Assembly: GCF_019192965.1 (NCBI RefSeq)
Contig: NZ_JAHTKU010000021.1
Location: forward strand, 62,001 to 126,000
Direction: 5' to 3'
Source: Nocardioides daeguensis
Lineage (GTDB): Bacteria > Actinomycetota > Actinomycetes > Propionibacteriales > Nocardioidaceae
DNA length: 64,000 nt
Below the pieces are notes generated by a model that was not told the origin of the DNA, ran no database searches, and worked only from the letters and a program-made list of their open reading frames with translations. The translations under genes were made by a program, and so were the position numbers. How positions within the stretch are numbered: the first letter of the stretch is position 1; every line of letters begins with the position of its first letter. This document shows positions 8,902-16,921 of the stretch, one piece after another.

Positions 8902-10146
8902 CTACGGGTTGATCGCCTGGAGCAGCCGTGCGGCCTTCCACTCCGTCTCGGCCCACTCCTCGTCGACGTCGCTGGCGACCGTGATCCCGCCGCCCGTACC
9001 GAGCACGTAGTCCTCTCCGGCGGTGGTGAGGGTGCGGATGACGACGCCGAGGTCGGCGCGGCCGTCGCCGGAGACCCAGCCGAAGGCGCCGGAGTAGGCC
9101 CCGCGTGGGGTCGCCTCGACCTCCTCGATGATCTCCATCGTACGCAGCTTGGGGGCGCCCGTCATCGAGCCCGCGGGGAAGAGCGCCTTGAGCGCGCCGA
9201 CGGTGGTGACGTCGGCGCGCAGCCGGCCGCGGACGGTCGAGACCAGCTGGTGCACGGAGGCGTAGGACTCGACGTCCATCAGGGTGGGGACCTCGACGCT
9301 GCCGACCTCGCAGACCGTCGCGAGGTCGTTGCGGAGCAGGTCGACGATCATCAGGTTCTCGGAGCGGAACTTGGGGTCGCTCGCCAGCCGGTCGCGCGCC
9401 TCCTGGTCCTCGGCGGGGGTGCCGCCGCGCGCGGTGGTGCCCTTGATCGGCTTGGTCTCGAGGACCCGGTCCTCGTCGACCAGGGCATAGCGCTCGGGCG
9501 AGGAGCTGAGCAGCCAGGCGCGCGCGCCGTCGACGTCGTGCTGGAGGAAACCCGCGTAGGGAGCGGGATTCAGAGCCCGTAGGCGGAGGTAGGCCGCGGC
9601 CGGGGAGAGCGGGCTGCCGGCCCGGATCCGGTGGGTCAGGTTGACCTCGTAGGAGTCGCCCGCGCGCAGGTGCTCCTGGACCGCGGCGAAGGCCCGGGCG
9701 TAGTCCGGCGGAGTGGCGCTCGGCTCGTCGGCGCTGATGCCGACGGTGGCGGTCGGGGCCGCGACCGGGTGCTCGTACTCGCGGAGGTGGGAGGGACGCA
9801 GCCAGACCGCGTCCGGCAGGTCGGGGTCGGGTACGGCGGGCAGGTCGGCGCGGGCGGCGTACCCGAAGTAGCCGAACCACTGGTCGCTCGGCCTCCCGTC
9901 GGCGAGCTCGGCCTCCAGCACGGTGAACGGGTCGTCGCCGACCACCACGGACCGGCCGCCGGCGTGCCGGGTCACCTCGCGGGTCGCCGCGTCGTAGGTC
10001 AGCGAGACGTCGTCGTCGTCGAGCCAGCCGAGGATCGAGCGGCGACGGGACCAGTCGCGGGCACCGCCGCCGTCGAGCCAAACGCAGCGGGCGTGGCGCG
10101 CCTGGATCCGGGCGAACGCCTCGGCGGGGTCGCCCTGGGTCACCAT
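8902..10146 (-). CDS. pabB: Aminodeoxychorismate synthase component I
   Basis: Chorismate-binding enzyme of 414 residues that aminates chorismate to 4-amino-4-deoxychorismate using ammonia from PabA, for folate synthesis. The signature PIKGTTARGGT carries the Lys typical of PabB, where anthranilate synthase has Ala. Other family motifs are SENLMIVDLLRNDL, GSMTGAPKLRTMEIIE and GAYSGAFGW. ATG 10146 is 16 nt after the pabA stop; the longer open frame upstream runs into pabA and is not used. It is the last gene of a four-gene minus-strand operon. Confidence 0.92.
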   Translation of the reverse strand: MVTQGDPAEAFARIQARHARCVWLDGGGARDWSRRRSILGWLDDDDVSLTYDAATREVTRHAGGRSVVVGDDPFTVLEAELADGRPSDQWFGYFGYAARADLPAVPDPDLPDAVWLRPSHLREYEHPVAAPTATVGISADEPSATPPDYARAFAAVQEHLRAGDSYEVNLTHRIRAGSPLSPAAAYLRLRALNPAPYAGFLQHDVDGARAWLLSSSPERYALVDEDRVLETKPIKGTTARGGTPAEDQEARDRLASDPKFRSENLMIVDLLRNDLATVCEVGSVEVPTLMDVESYASVHQLVSTVRGRLRADVTTVGALKALFPAGSMTGAPKLRTMEIIEEVEATPRGAYSGAFGWVSGDGRADLGVVIRTLTTAGEDYVLGTGGGITVASDVDEEWAETEWKAARLLQAINP

Positions 10147-10162
10147 CCGGCCACCATGCGGG

Positions 10163-10708
10163 TCAGCGTCCCATGGCGAGGAAGTTCGCGACCAGCCGCG
10201 CGCCGTGCTCCGAGAGCACCGACTCGGGGTGGAACTGCACGCCCTCGATCGGCAGCGTCCGGTGCCGCACCCCCATGATCGTGCCGTCGGCCGCCCAGGC
10301 CGTGGCCTCGAGCCCGTCGGGCAGCCGGGTGGCGGCGAGCGAGTGGTAGCGCACGGCGGCGAGCGGCGACGGGAGCCCGGCGAACACACCGCGGCCGTCG
10401 TGGGTGACCGCCTCGACCGTGCCGTGAGCCGGCTCGACCCGGCCCACCTCGCCCCCGAACGCGAGCACCATCCCCTGCAGACCGAGGCACACGCCCAGCA
10501 CCGGGCGACCATCGTCGAAGCGCCAGTCGTACTCGCTGGGGTGGCCCGGGCCCGGGGACAGCACGACGTGGGAGTACGCCGACAGGTCGACCTCGTCGTC
10601 CCACTGGACGACGCTCGGCAGCACGCCGGTGACGCCGGCGATCAGGTGGACCAGGTTCCAGGTGTAGGAGTCGCGGTGGTCGACGACCACGACGTCGGGG
10701 GGACTCAC
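10163..10708 (-). CDS. pabA: Aminodeoxychorismate synthase glutamine amidotransferase
   Basis: Class I glutamine amidotransferase of 181 residues that releases ammonia from glutamine for PabB. The triad is visible: Cys74 in GVCLGLQGM, and His and Glu in GVQFHPES. The oxyanion-strand motif LSPGPGHPSEY is also present. GTG 10708 overlaps the stop of the transglutaminase-like gene (GTGA), so the two are translationally coupled. With pabB immediately downstream, the pair forms a complete aminodeoxychorismate synthase. Pairing with the PhzE-like protein is unlikely, as that protein carries its own amidotransferase domain. Confidence 0.92.
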   Translation of the reverse strand: MSPPDVVVVDHRDSYTWNLVHLIAGVTGVLPSVVQWDDEVDLSAYSHVVLSPGPGHPSEYDWRFDDGRPVLGVCLGLQGMVLAFGGEVGRVEPAHGTVEAVTHDGRGVFAGLPSPLAAVRYHSLAATRLPDGLEATAWAADGTIMGVRHRTLPIEGVQFHPESVLSEHGARLVANFLAMGR

Positions 10709-11262
10709 AACGCGACCGCCAGCTCGCCGCGGCGCAGCGCGGCGACCACGCCGGGCGCCGCTACGACGTGCACCTCGGGCCAGTCGATCTCGCCCGCCGC
10801 CGGATCCACCGGCCAGGCCAGGCGTTCCTCGCCCAGCGAGAACTCCGCTGCCACGCCCGGCTTGTTGCCGCGCGGGTCCTGCCGGTGCCAGCCGCCGTCG
10901 AGGTGGACGGCGACCAGGCCGTGCACGACGTACCCGTCGCCGTCGGCCAGCCACTGGTAGCACAACCCCGTCGGCACGCCTCCGGCGCGAAGTACGGCGG
11001 CGAGCAGATGTGCCTTCGCGTAGCACCAGCCGACGCCGTCGGCGAGCACCTCGGTCGCCGTGACGGCGAACCGCGGGTCTCCCGCATCGCCCGCGTGGGC
11101 GATCTTGTCGCGCACCCACGCGAACGCCGCCGCCGCGAACGCCGCGTCGTCCAGCGCGCCCGCGCCAAGCCGCTCGGCCAGGGCTACGACCTCCGGCGCG
11201 CGGGCCTCGACGACGTCGTCCGCTGCGAGGTACGACGCCGGCGACCCTGCGATCAGCTCCAC
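10705..11262 (-). CDS. Transglutaminase-like domain protein
   Basis: A 185-residue cytoplasmic protein with a transglutaminase-like fold. The papain-like triad is Cys in GVGWCYAKAHLLAAVLR, His in YVVHGLVAVHL and Asp in WHRQDPRGN. Such proteins act as peptidases, amidases or transacylases. The substrate is unknown. GTG 11262 lies 10 nt after the PhzE-like stop and the gene overlaps pabA by 4 nt, so it is embedded in a chorismate operon. A role in handling an aminated chorismate product or activating an enzyme is only inference. Residues upstream of the GTG in the open frame overlap the preceding gene and are unlikely to be used. Confidence 0.78.
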   Translation of the reverse strand: MELIAGSPASYLAADDVVEARAPEVVALAERLGAGALDDAAFAAAAFAWVRDKIAHAGDAGDPRFAVTATEVLADGVGWCYAKAHLLAAVLRAGGVPTGLCYQWLADGDGYVVHGLVAVHLDGGWHRQDPRGNKPGVAAEFSLGEERLAWPVDPAAGEIDWPEVHVVAAPGVVAALRRGELAVAL

Positions 11263-11272
11263 GTCACGACGC

Positions 11273-13198
11273 TCAGAGCAGGACGCCGGAGACCAGGTCG
11301 TGGACGATGTCGAAGCCACGCTCGGTGAGGATCGACTCGGCGTGGAACTGGACGCCGCGGAAGTGCGGGCCGGCCAGCGCGTGGACGTCGCCGGTGTCGG
11401 TGTCGGCGTCCACCCGGATCCCGGCAGGCAGCTCGACCTCCGGGGAGACCCGGCCCACGAAGGTGTTGTAGAAGCCGACCTTCTGCGGGCGGCCGTCGAG
11501 CAGCACGGTGGCCTGGGTGCCCTGGAAGACGATGTCCTTGTAGGCGAGCGGGATGCCGAGCTGGTGACACAGCGCCTGGTGGCCCAGGCAGACCGCGACG
11601 AACGGCTTCTCGTTGGCCAGCAGCCAGGCGACGGCGGCGCGCAGCTGGCCCATCTTCGGGTCGGCGTCGTCGCGCGGGTCGCCGGGGCCCGGCCCGACGA
11701 TGACCAGGTCGTAGCCGTCGAGCACGCCGTCGGCGTACTCCTCGTGCCGGACGACCGAGCTGGTCATGCCCATCCGGGCGAGCATGTGGCGCAGCATGTT
11801 CACGAAGTCGTCCTCGCCGTCGAGGATGACGGCGGACTTCCCGGCCAGGCGCGGGTCGACCGGCGTACCGGCCTGGTCGGCGAGCCAGAAGCCGGAGAGC
11901 CGGTTGTTGCGGGCGTTGAGCGCGATCAGCACCTCCTCGTCGGCGACGAGGGTGGCGATGTCGGTCGTGGGGACGGGCGCCGGCGGGACCAGGCCGAAGG
12001 CGGACAGGATGCCGCCGGCCTTGGCGTGCGTCTCGGCGACCTCGTACGCCGGCACGGAGTCGCGCACGAGCGTGGCTCCGGCGGTCACCTTCAGCTCGCC
12101 GGCGGGTGAGACGTCGGCGGTACGCAGCACGATCGGGCTGTCGAGGACGGCCTCGCCGGCCTCGTCGCGGCCGAAGATCGCCAGCGCCGCGGCGTAGTAG
12201 CCGCGGCCCTCGGGCTCGTAGGCCTTGATCAGCCGGCACGCGTTCTCGACGGGCGAGCCGGTGACCGTGGCGGCGTACATGGTGTCGCGCAGGACCTCGC
12301 GGACGTCGCGCGTGGTGCGCCCGGCGAGGAGGTACTCGGTGTGGATGAGGTGGGTCATCGGCTTGAGGAACGGGCCGAGCACCTGGCCGCCCTCGGTGCA
12401 GATGTCGCACATCATCTTGAGCTCCTCGTCGACGACCATGAAGAGCTCGTAGATCTCCTTCTCGTCCTTGAGGAACTCAGCGATCCGGGCCTCGGTGCTG
12501 CGGGTCTCGCCGGCGGGCGGACGCAGGTGGAAGGTGCCGGAGATCGGGTTCATCCGGACGTCGCCGCCGTGGACGGAGACGTGTCGCTCGGGCGAGGCGC
12601 CGATGAGGAAGCGGTCGCCGGTGAAGAAGACGAAGGTCCAGTAGGCGCCGCGCTCGCGCTCGAGCAGCCGGCGGAGGACGGTGAGCGCGACGTCGGGGCC
12701 GAAGTCGGCGACGACGGCGCGGTAGTTGCGCCCGATGACGAGGTTCGCGCCCTCGCCCTGGCCGATCTCCTCGCTGATGATCTGCTCGACCAGCTTGCCG
12801 TAGTCCTCGTCGGACGTCTCGAAGCCGCCGCGGTCGGTGAAGTCGACGTCGACCGGGTCGATCGCGGCGATCACGTCGGCGACGGAGAACTCGTGCTCGC
12901 TCTGCACGTCGACCACGACGAGCGGCGTACCGTCGTCGTGGGCCTCGAAGCCGCGCTCGCCGACCTGGCGGAACGGTACGGCGACCAGCCGGTCGCAGAT
13001 GTGCCCCGGCTCCGGCACGCCCGTCTCGAGCGGGATGTCCATGATCGACTCGACCACGCTGCGGGTGCCGCCGAGGACGCCGACGGTGTCGCGGTCGCCC
13101 GCGCGGGTGGAGCGCCGGATGATCGCCCAGGCCTCGTGCCCCTGGACGGCCGCGATGGCTTCCCGGGCGGTGAGGGCGGTGCTGGGCTGTTCAGGCAT
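11273..13198 (-). CDS. PhzE-like chorismate aminase (synthase-amidotransferase fusion)
   Basis: A 641-residue fusion. Residues 1 to about 425 form an anthranilate-synthase-type chorismate-binding domain (GASPERHVSVHG, RMNPISGTFHLRPP, ATVTGSPVENACRLI). Residues about 440-641 form a class I amidotransferase with Cys537 in VCLGHQALCHQLG and His in GVQFHAES. Length and the MNPISGT motif match PhzE, which makes 2-amino-2-deoxyisochorismate, rather than TrpE. Some actinobacterial homologues are annotated as anthranilate synthase, so the product is uncertain. No phzD, phzF or phzG gene is visible. A TAGGCT box at 13205-13210 ends 6 nt before the ATG, so the operon transcript is probably leaderless. 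Confidence 0.85.
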   Translation of the reverse strand: MPEQPSTALTAREAIAAVQGHEAWAIIRRSTRAGDRDTVGVLGGTRSVVESIMDIPLETGVPEPGHICDRLVAVPFRQVGERGFEAHDDGTPLVVVDVQSEHEFSVADVIAAIDPVDVDFTDRGGFETSDEDYGKLVEQIISEEIGQGEGANLVIGRNYRAVVADFGPDVALTVLRRLLERERGAYWTFVFFTGDRFLIGASPERHVSVHGGDVRMNPISGTFHLRPPAGETRSTEARIAEFLKDEKEIYELFMVVDEELKMMCDICTEGGQVLGPFLKPMTHLIHTEYLLAGRTTRDVREVLRDTMYAATVTGSPVENACRLIKAYEPEGRGYYAAALAIFGRDEAGEAVLDSPIVLRTADVSPAGELKVTAGATLVRDSVPAYEVAETHAKAGGILSAFGLVPPAPVPTTDIATLVADEEVLIALNARNNRLSGFWLADQAGTPVDPRLAGKSAVILDGEDDFVNMLRHMLARMGMTSSVVRHEEYADGVLDGYDLVIVGPGPGDPRDDADPKMGQLRAAVAWLLANEKPFVAVCLGHQALCHQLGIPLAYKDIVFQGTQATVLLDGRPQKVGFYNTFVGRVSPEVELPAGIRVDADTDTGDVHALAGPHFRGVQFHAESILTERGFDIVHDLVSGVLL

Positions 13199-13204
13199 GA
13201 CCGA

Positions 13205-13210
13205 AGCCTA
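13205..13210 (-). promoter_or_regulatory. Leaderless -10 box of the chorismate operon
   Basis: TAGGCT on the minus strand, separated by 6 nt from ATG 13198. The geometry predicts that transcription starts at the A of the start codon. The rest of the 13199-13323 gap shows nothing else certain. Confidence 0.55.
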
Positions 13211-13323
13211 TGCGGGGTCGGGGTCCCAGGGATGCCCCCCTCCACCCGCTGGATCGCCGCGCCCCAGGCGAATTCGTCGTGGATCGGCCGGATCGGCGAC
13301 CTATTCGAATGGGGCGCGCTCGA

Positions 13324-14265
13324 TCAGAGCAGTCCGGGAACCAGCTCGCCGACGAACGGCAGCACCAGCGCGCAGCGGACCGGGCGCGGGTGCTCCGGGT
13401 CGAGCGCGTTGAGCACGAGCTGGGCGGCGTTGCGGCTCGAGGCGATCTGGAAGTGCTCGGAGTAGTCCTGCTTGCACACGTCCTGGAGCACCACGTTGTG
13501 CACGCCGGGCAGGATGCCGTTGGTGTAGGGCAGCACCAGCTCGTCGTACTTCGTGACGATGCTGGTGTAGCGCACCCCGGGCTGGACCATGCCGCCCTCG
13601 TGGAGCTTCTTCATGAACCTCGAGGTCGGCGAGAACTGCAGGCACGACCGGCACCCGGTCGGAAGCATGCCGTCAGGGAGGACGCCGGCCACGACGTCGC
13701 CGAGCGAGGCGACCCGGGTGCCGCGGTACGCCGAGGCGAGGCCGACGTAGTTCTCGACGCGCTTCGCGCCGCCGAGGAACTTCAGGTACCACTGCGGCAT
13801 CACCGTGCCCTCGGAGTGCCCGACCAGGTCGACCTTCGTCGCACCGGTCGCCCTGAGCACCGTCGTGACGAACCTCTTGAGCTGGCGGGCGCTGACCCGC
13901 ATGTCGTCCAGGCCGCCGAACAGGTTGACCGGGGTGACGTCGTACTCGACGCCGTAGGTCAGCGAGAACACGCAGTAGCCGTTGTTCCTCAGCAACGGGC
14001 CGTAGGTCTGCCAGTTGGTGGAACGGTTGCCGAGCAGGCCGTGGACCAGGATCACCGGGCGCGGGTGGGCGGGCGTGGGCCTGCAGCCGAAGTCGTTGGT
14101 GCCGGGGGCGTTCGCCCCGGGTACGCCGCCGAAGGCGGCGTTGGGCAGGAAGCTGTAGGGCACCGGCAGCGGCTTCGTGTCCGCCCGCGCCGGTGCGGGT
14201 GCGGCGAGGAGGCCGCCGAGCAGGGCGAGCAGGACGGCGACGGTGGTCAGGGCACGGCGCAGCAT
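13324..14265 (-). CDS. Secreted triacylglycerol lipase/esterase
   Basis: A 313-residue alpha/beta hydrolase with a Sec signal peptide (MLRRALTTVAVLLALLGG, cleavage near APARA-DT). The oxyanion motif PVILVHGLLGN, nucleophile Ser in VDLVGHSEGTVM, a likely acid Asp in VTKYDELVLPYTNG and a His in GVHNVVLQD or YSEHF make a complete lipase-class-2-type active site. Several cysteines can form disulphides. It should act outside the cell on lipid esters. The RBS GGGAGG precedes ATG 14265. A KstR-like palindrome (14278-14289) sits just upstream, suggesting sterol/lipid-responsive control. Confidence 0.88.
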   Translation of the reverse strand: MLRRALTTVAVLLALLGGLLAAPAPARADTKPLPVPYSFLPNAAFGGVPGANAPGTNDFGCRPTPAHPRPVILVHGLLGNRSTNWQTYGPLLRNNGYCVFSLTYGVEYDVTPVNLFGGLDDMRVSARQLKRFVTTVLRATGATKVDLVGHSEGTVMPQWYLKFLGGAKRVENYVGLASAYRGTRVASLGDVVAGVLPDGMLPTGCRSCLQFSPTSRFMKKLHEGGMVQPGVRYTSIVTKYDELVLPYTNGILPGVHNVVLQDVCKQDYSEHFQIASSRNAAQLVLNALDPEHPRPVRCALVLPFVGELVPGLL

Positions 14266-14277
14266 GTCCTCCCAACG

Positions 14278-14289
14278 AGAACAGGTTCT
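14278..14289. promoter_or_regulatory. AGAACAGGTTCT palindrome before the lipase
   Basis: A 12-bp palindrome with arms AGAAC/GTTCT around AG or GG, 12 nt upstream of the lipase ATG. It is identical to the core of the KstR-type box at 56237-56250, but the outer T/A pair is G/G here. Likely binding site of a TetR-type repressor. Confidence 0.5.
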
Positions 14290-14294
14290 GTCGG

Positions 14295-16829
14295 TCACAC
14301 GCCCAGGGCCAGGAACGCCGCTGCGGTGCCGGCCGCGACCGGGTCGCCTGCGGCGCGACGGCGCACCTCGCACAGGGCGGTGGCCGGGTCGCTGCCGACG
14401 GCGAGCGCCGCGTGCAGGTCGACCATCAGGGCGGCCGTGGCGGCGTCGTTGACCTCGCCGACGCTGCAGACCAGGCCGGCGGTGCCGAGGGAGAACAGCG
14501 CTGCCGCCAGCCCGAGCAGCTCCTCGGCCCCGACCGGCGCGAGCACGCCGGACTCGCAGGCCGACAGCACGACGCGGTACGGCGCCCGCGGGACCCGCTC
14601 CAGGTCGTGGACCGTCAGCGGCCCGTCGGCCAGGTCGAGCGCCGAGAACAGCGGGCTGTCGGCCCGGAACCGTCCGTGCGCGGCGAGGTGGACCAGGCCG
14701 GCGCCGTCGAGGTGGGCCAGCACGGCGTCGAGCGTGGCCCGCGGACCGTCGAGGAGGACGGCGTCCGGGTGGCGCCCGGCCAGGACCGGCACCTCCGCGC
14801 CGCCGCTCGCCAGGGCCGGACCGGCGACGAGGACGGTGCTGGCCGGGTCCGGTGGGGTGGAGGCACGGGCCCGCAGCCACTGCCCCGCCGACGGGACCAC
14901 CGCGAACGGCCGGTCGTGCAGGGTGGGCAGCAGCGACCAGGCCAGGCCGTGCAGCCGGGCCGGGGGCGCGAGCACGACCGGGGTGTCGGGGAGGAGCGCG
15001 GCCGCGTCGCCGAGGACCGCCTCCTGGAGGGCCTTCCCGAGGCTCGTGGTGTCGGCCGGCCGGCCGCGGGCCGCGCGGCGCAGCAGCATCGCCGCCGGGC
15101 CGAGCAGGGCTGCGATCTCACTCGTCGCGCCGGCCACCCGTCGTCGTACCTTCCCGGCGTGGGCGAGAACGACGTGCAGGACCCCATCGACGTCGACCAG
15201 CTCGACCAGGCAGGTCTCGCCGGTCGCCGCGAGGATCTCCTCAACGCTCGCCGGCCGCTGTTGGGCGGCCGTGGTCGCCGACAGCGTGTGGCTCTCCGCC
15301 CGCACCGCCCGCTCCAGCCGACGCCGCTCCCGCTCGAGCTCCTCGGTCGGCGCCCCTTCCTGGCGCGCCTCGGCCAGCTGCCGTCCGTTGTCGCGCAGCG
15401 CCGCCAGCGACGCCGGGATGGTCGCCGCGTCCGAGGTCGCCGGCGGCTGCGCCAGCGCCGTCGCCCGGGTCCGCTCGCTCCACCGCAGCAGGGTCCTCGC
15501 GTCAGTGGCGGCATGGCGCAGCGCGATGGCGGTCAGCTCGCGCCCGTGGGTGGTCGCCAACGCCCTGAGCTCGGACGAACCGATCAGTCGCCGGTGCTCG
15601 TCGATCGCGTCCAGGCCCGCGGCGGCCGCGCGCAGCACCCCGCCCCGATCGTGCGTCTCCTCGCGGGCCAGGGCCCGGGCGTGCCAGGCGCCGGCGCGGA
15701 CCAGGGCGTTCGGGTGGTGGCGGTACGACGCGGCCTGGGCCCACAGCTCACGACGCTGCTCGCCCGTGCTGAGCCGGCCCGCCAGGGTGAGGGCCGATGG
15801 GGCCTCGTGCGCCCGCTCGGCGTGGAGCTGACCGGCCAGCGCGACCGCTCGGACCCGGCTGGAAGGCGCGCGCGCGAGGTCGCGTGCCTGGAACTCGGCG
15901 AGCTCCGCGCGCGCTCGGTGCCAGGGGCGGTGCTGGCGTCCGAACAGGGTTCGTGCCGTTCGCGCCTCGGCCAGCGCCGGGACCGCGTCGCCCATCGCCA
16001 GGAGAGCCGAGGCGTGCAGGAGGTGGAGCTCCGCCTGGTCGACAGCAGGTATCTCGCGCTGCGCGAGGAAGTGATCGAGCAGTTCGACGGCCTCCCGTGC
16101 GAGGCCGGCCGAGAGGTACGCGCGCGCACGGGTCGCGGTCCCTGCATAGCGGACCTGCCTGCCCAGAGACCGGTATCGAGCAGCGACCTCTGCATGGATC
16201 CGGAGGCCAGTCGCCAGGTCTCCGCGCGCGATCGCGATGTCGGCGCGGTTCTCGATGGCGGTCAGCCGCTCGAGCTGCGCACCCTCCCTGTCCAGGATCT
16301 CTTCTGCGCAGCGCGTCTCCTCCTCCGCCACGTCGAGGTGACCGCGCCGCAGCTCCAGGTCTCCGAGCCAGATCCGGGCGCGCGCTTCCCAGACGGCGTC
16401 GCCGGTGAGGACGAGCGCGTCGCGTGAGGCCCTGAGAACCGGCACCGCCTCGGCGTCTCGACCGAGCAGCACGAGGATTCCTGCCCGTCGCATGCCGATG
16501 CGTGCGCCGAGCCCGCCGGTCGCTCCTGCGGCGGCGCGTTCGAGCTGGAGGAGACCGGATCGCGTGCGTCCAGCGAAGACCAGCGTCGCTCCCAGCGTGG
16601 CGCGCACGTCACGCTCACGATCGAGGACGGACGACCGGCGCGCGTCTCGGAGGGCCGCGCGCAGCTCCCGGAGCGCGGCGCCGTGGTCGCCCCTCTCGCG
16701 GTGGACGATGCCGAGGCACTGGTGCGCGTAGGACCGCCGGACGGGATCGGAGTCACCGACCAGGACCTCCTCTGCCCAGGCTCGGCCCCGGTCCGGGTCC
16801 TCGAGCGCGAGCGCGAGCAGCTCCTCCAT
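14295..16829 (-). CDS. TPR-CHAT caspase-like protein
   Basis: An 844-residue protein without signal peptide. The N-terminal roughly 450 residues are alanine-rich helical repeats with TPR character (YAHQCLGIVHRERGDHGAAL at 34-53). The C-terminal roughly 300 residues form a CHAT domain, the caspase-HetF-associated protease fold: catalytic His718 in LVHLAAHGRF and Cys758 in VVLSACESGV. This predicts a protein-processing cysteine protease whose activation depends on the TPR part. It is transcribed divergently from a cytoplasmic subtilisin, with 92 nt between the starts, and lies near a dedicated sigma factor. RBS AGGAG precedes ATG 16829. Known relatives include the TPR-CHAT protease of type III-E CRISPR and CHAT-gasdermin pairs; the substrate here is unknown. 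Confidence 0.88.
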   Translation of the reverse strand: MEELLALALEDPDRGRAWAEEVLVGDSDPVRRSYAHQCLGIVHRERGDHGAALRELRAALRDARRSSVLDRERDVRATLGATLVFAGRTRSGLLQLERAAAGATGGLGARIGMRRAGILVLLGRDAEAVPVLRASRDALVLTGDAVWEARARIWLGDLELRRGHLDVAEEETRCAEEILDREGAQLERLTAIENRADIAIARGDLATGLRIHAEVAARYRSLGRQVRYAGTATRARAYLSAGLAREAVELLDHFLAQREIPAVDQAELHLLHASALLAMGDAVPALAEARTARTLFGRQHRPWHRARAELAEFQARDLARAPSSRVRAVALAGQLHAERAHEAPSALTLAGRLSTGEQRRELWAQAASYRHHPNALVRAGAWHARALAREETHDRGGVLRAAAAGLDAIDEHRRLIGSSELRALATTHGRELTAIALRHAATDARTLLRWSERTRATALAQPPATSDAATIPASLAALRDNGRQLAEARQEGAPTEELERERRRLERAVRAESHTLSATTAAQQRPASVEEILAATGETCLVELVDVDGVLHVVLAHAGKVRRRVAGATSEIAALLGPAAMLLRRAARGRPADTTSLGKALQEAVLGDAAALLPDTPVVLAPPARLHGLAWSLLPTLHDRPFAVVPSAGQWLRARASTPPDPASTVLVAGPALASGGAEVPVLAGRHPDAVLLDGPRATLDAVLAHLDGAGLVHLAAHGRFRADSPLFSALDLADGPLTVHDLERVPRAPYRVVLSACESGVLAPVGAEELLGLAAALFSLGTAGLVCSVGEVNDAATAALMVDLHAALAVGSDPATALCEVRRRAAGDPVAAGTAAAFLALGV

Positions 16830-16921
16830 CGACGGTCTGCTCCTTTACGGGACCTGCACAGCAGCAATACGTTAGCGCCGCCGACGGGTTTCTCGGCCTG
16901 TCATCAGCACCAGGAGCCGCC

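Noticed and set aside
11273..13198. A phenazine biosynthetic cluster
   Set aside because: Only the PhzE-like enzyme is present. No phzA, B, D, F or G homologue is visible, and the neighbours are folate genes.
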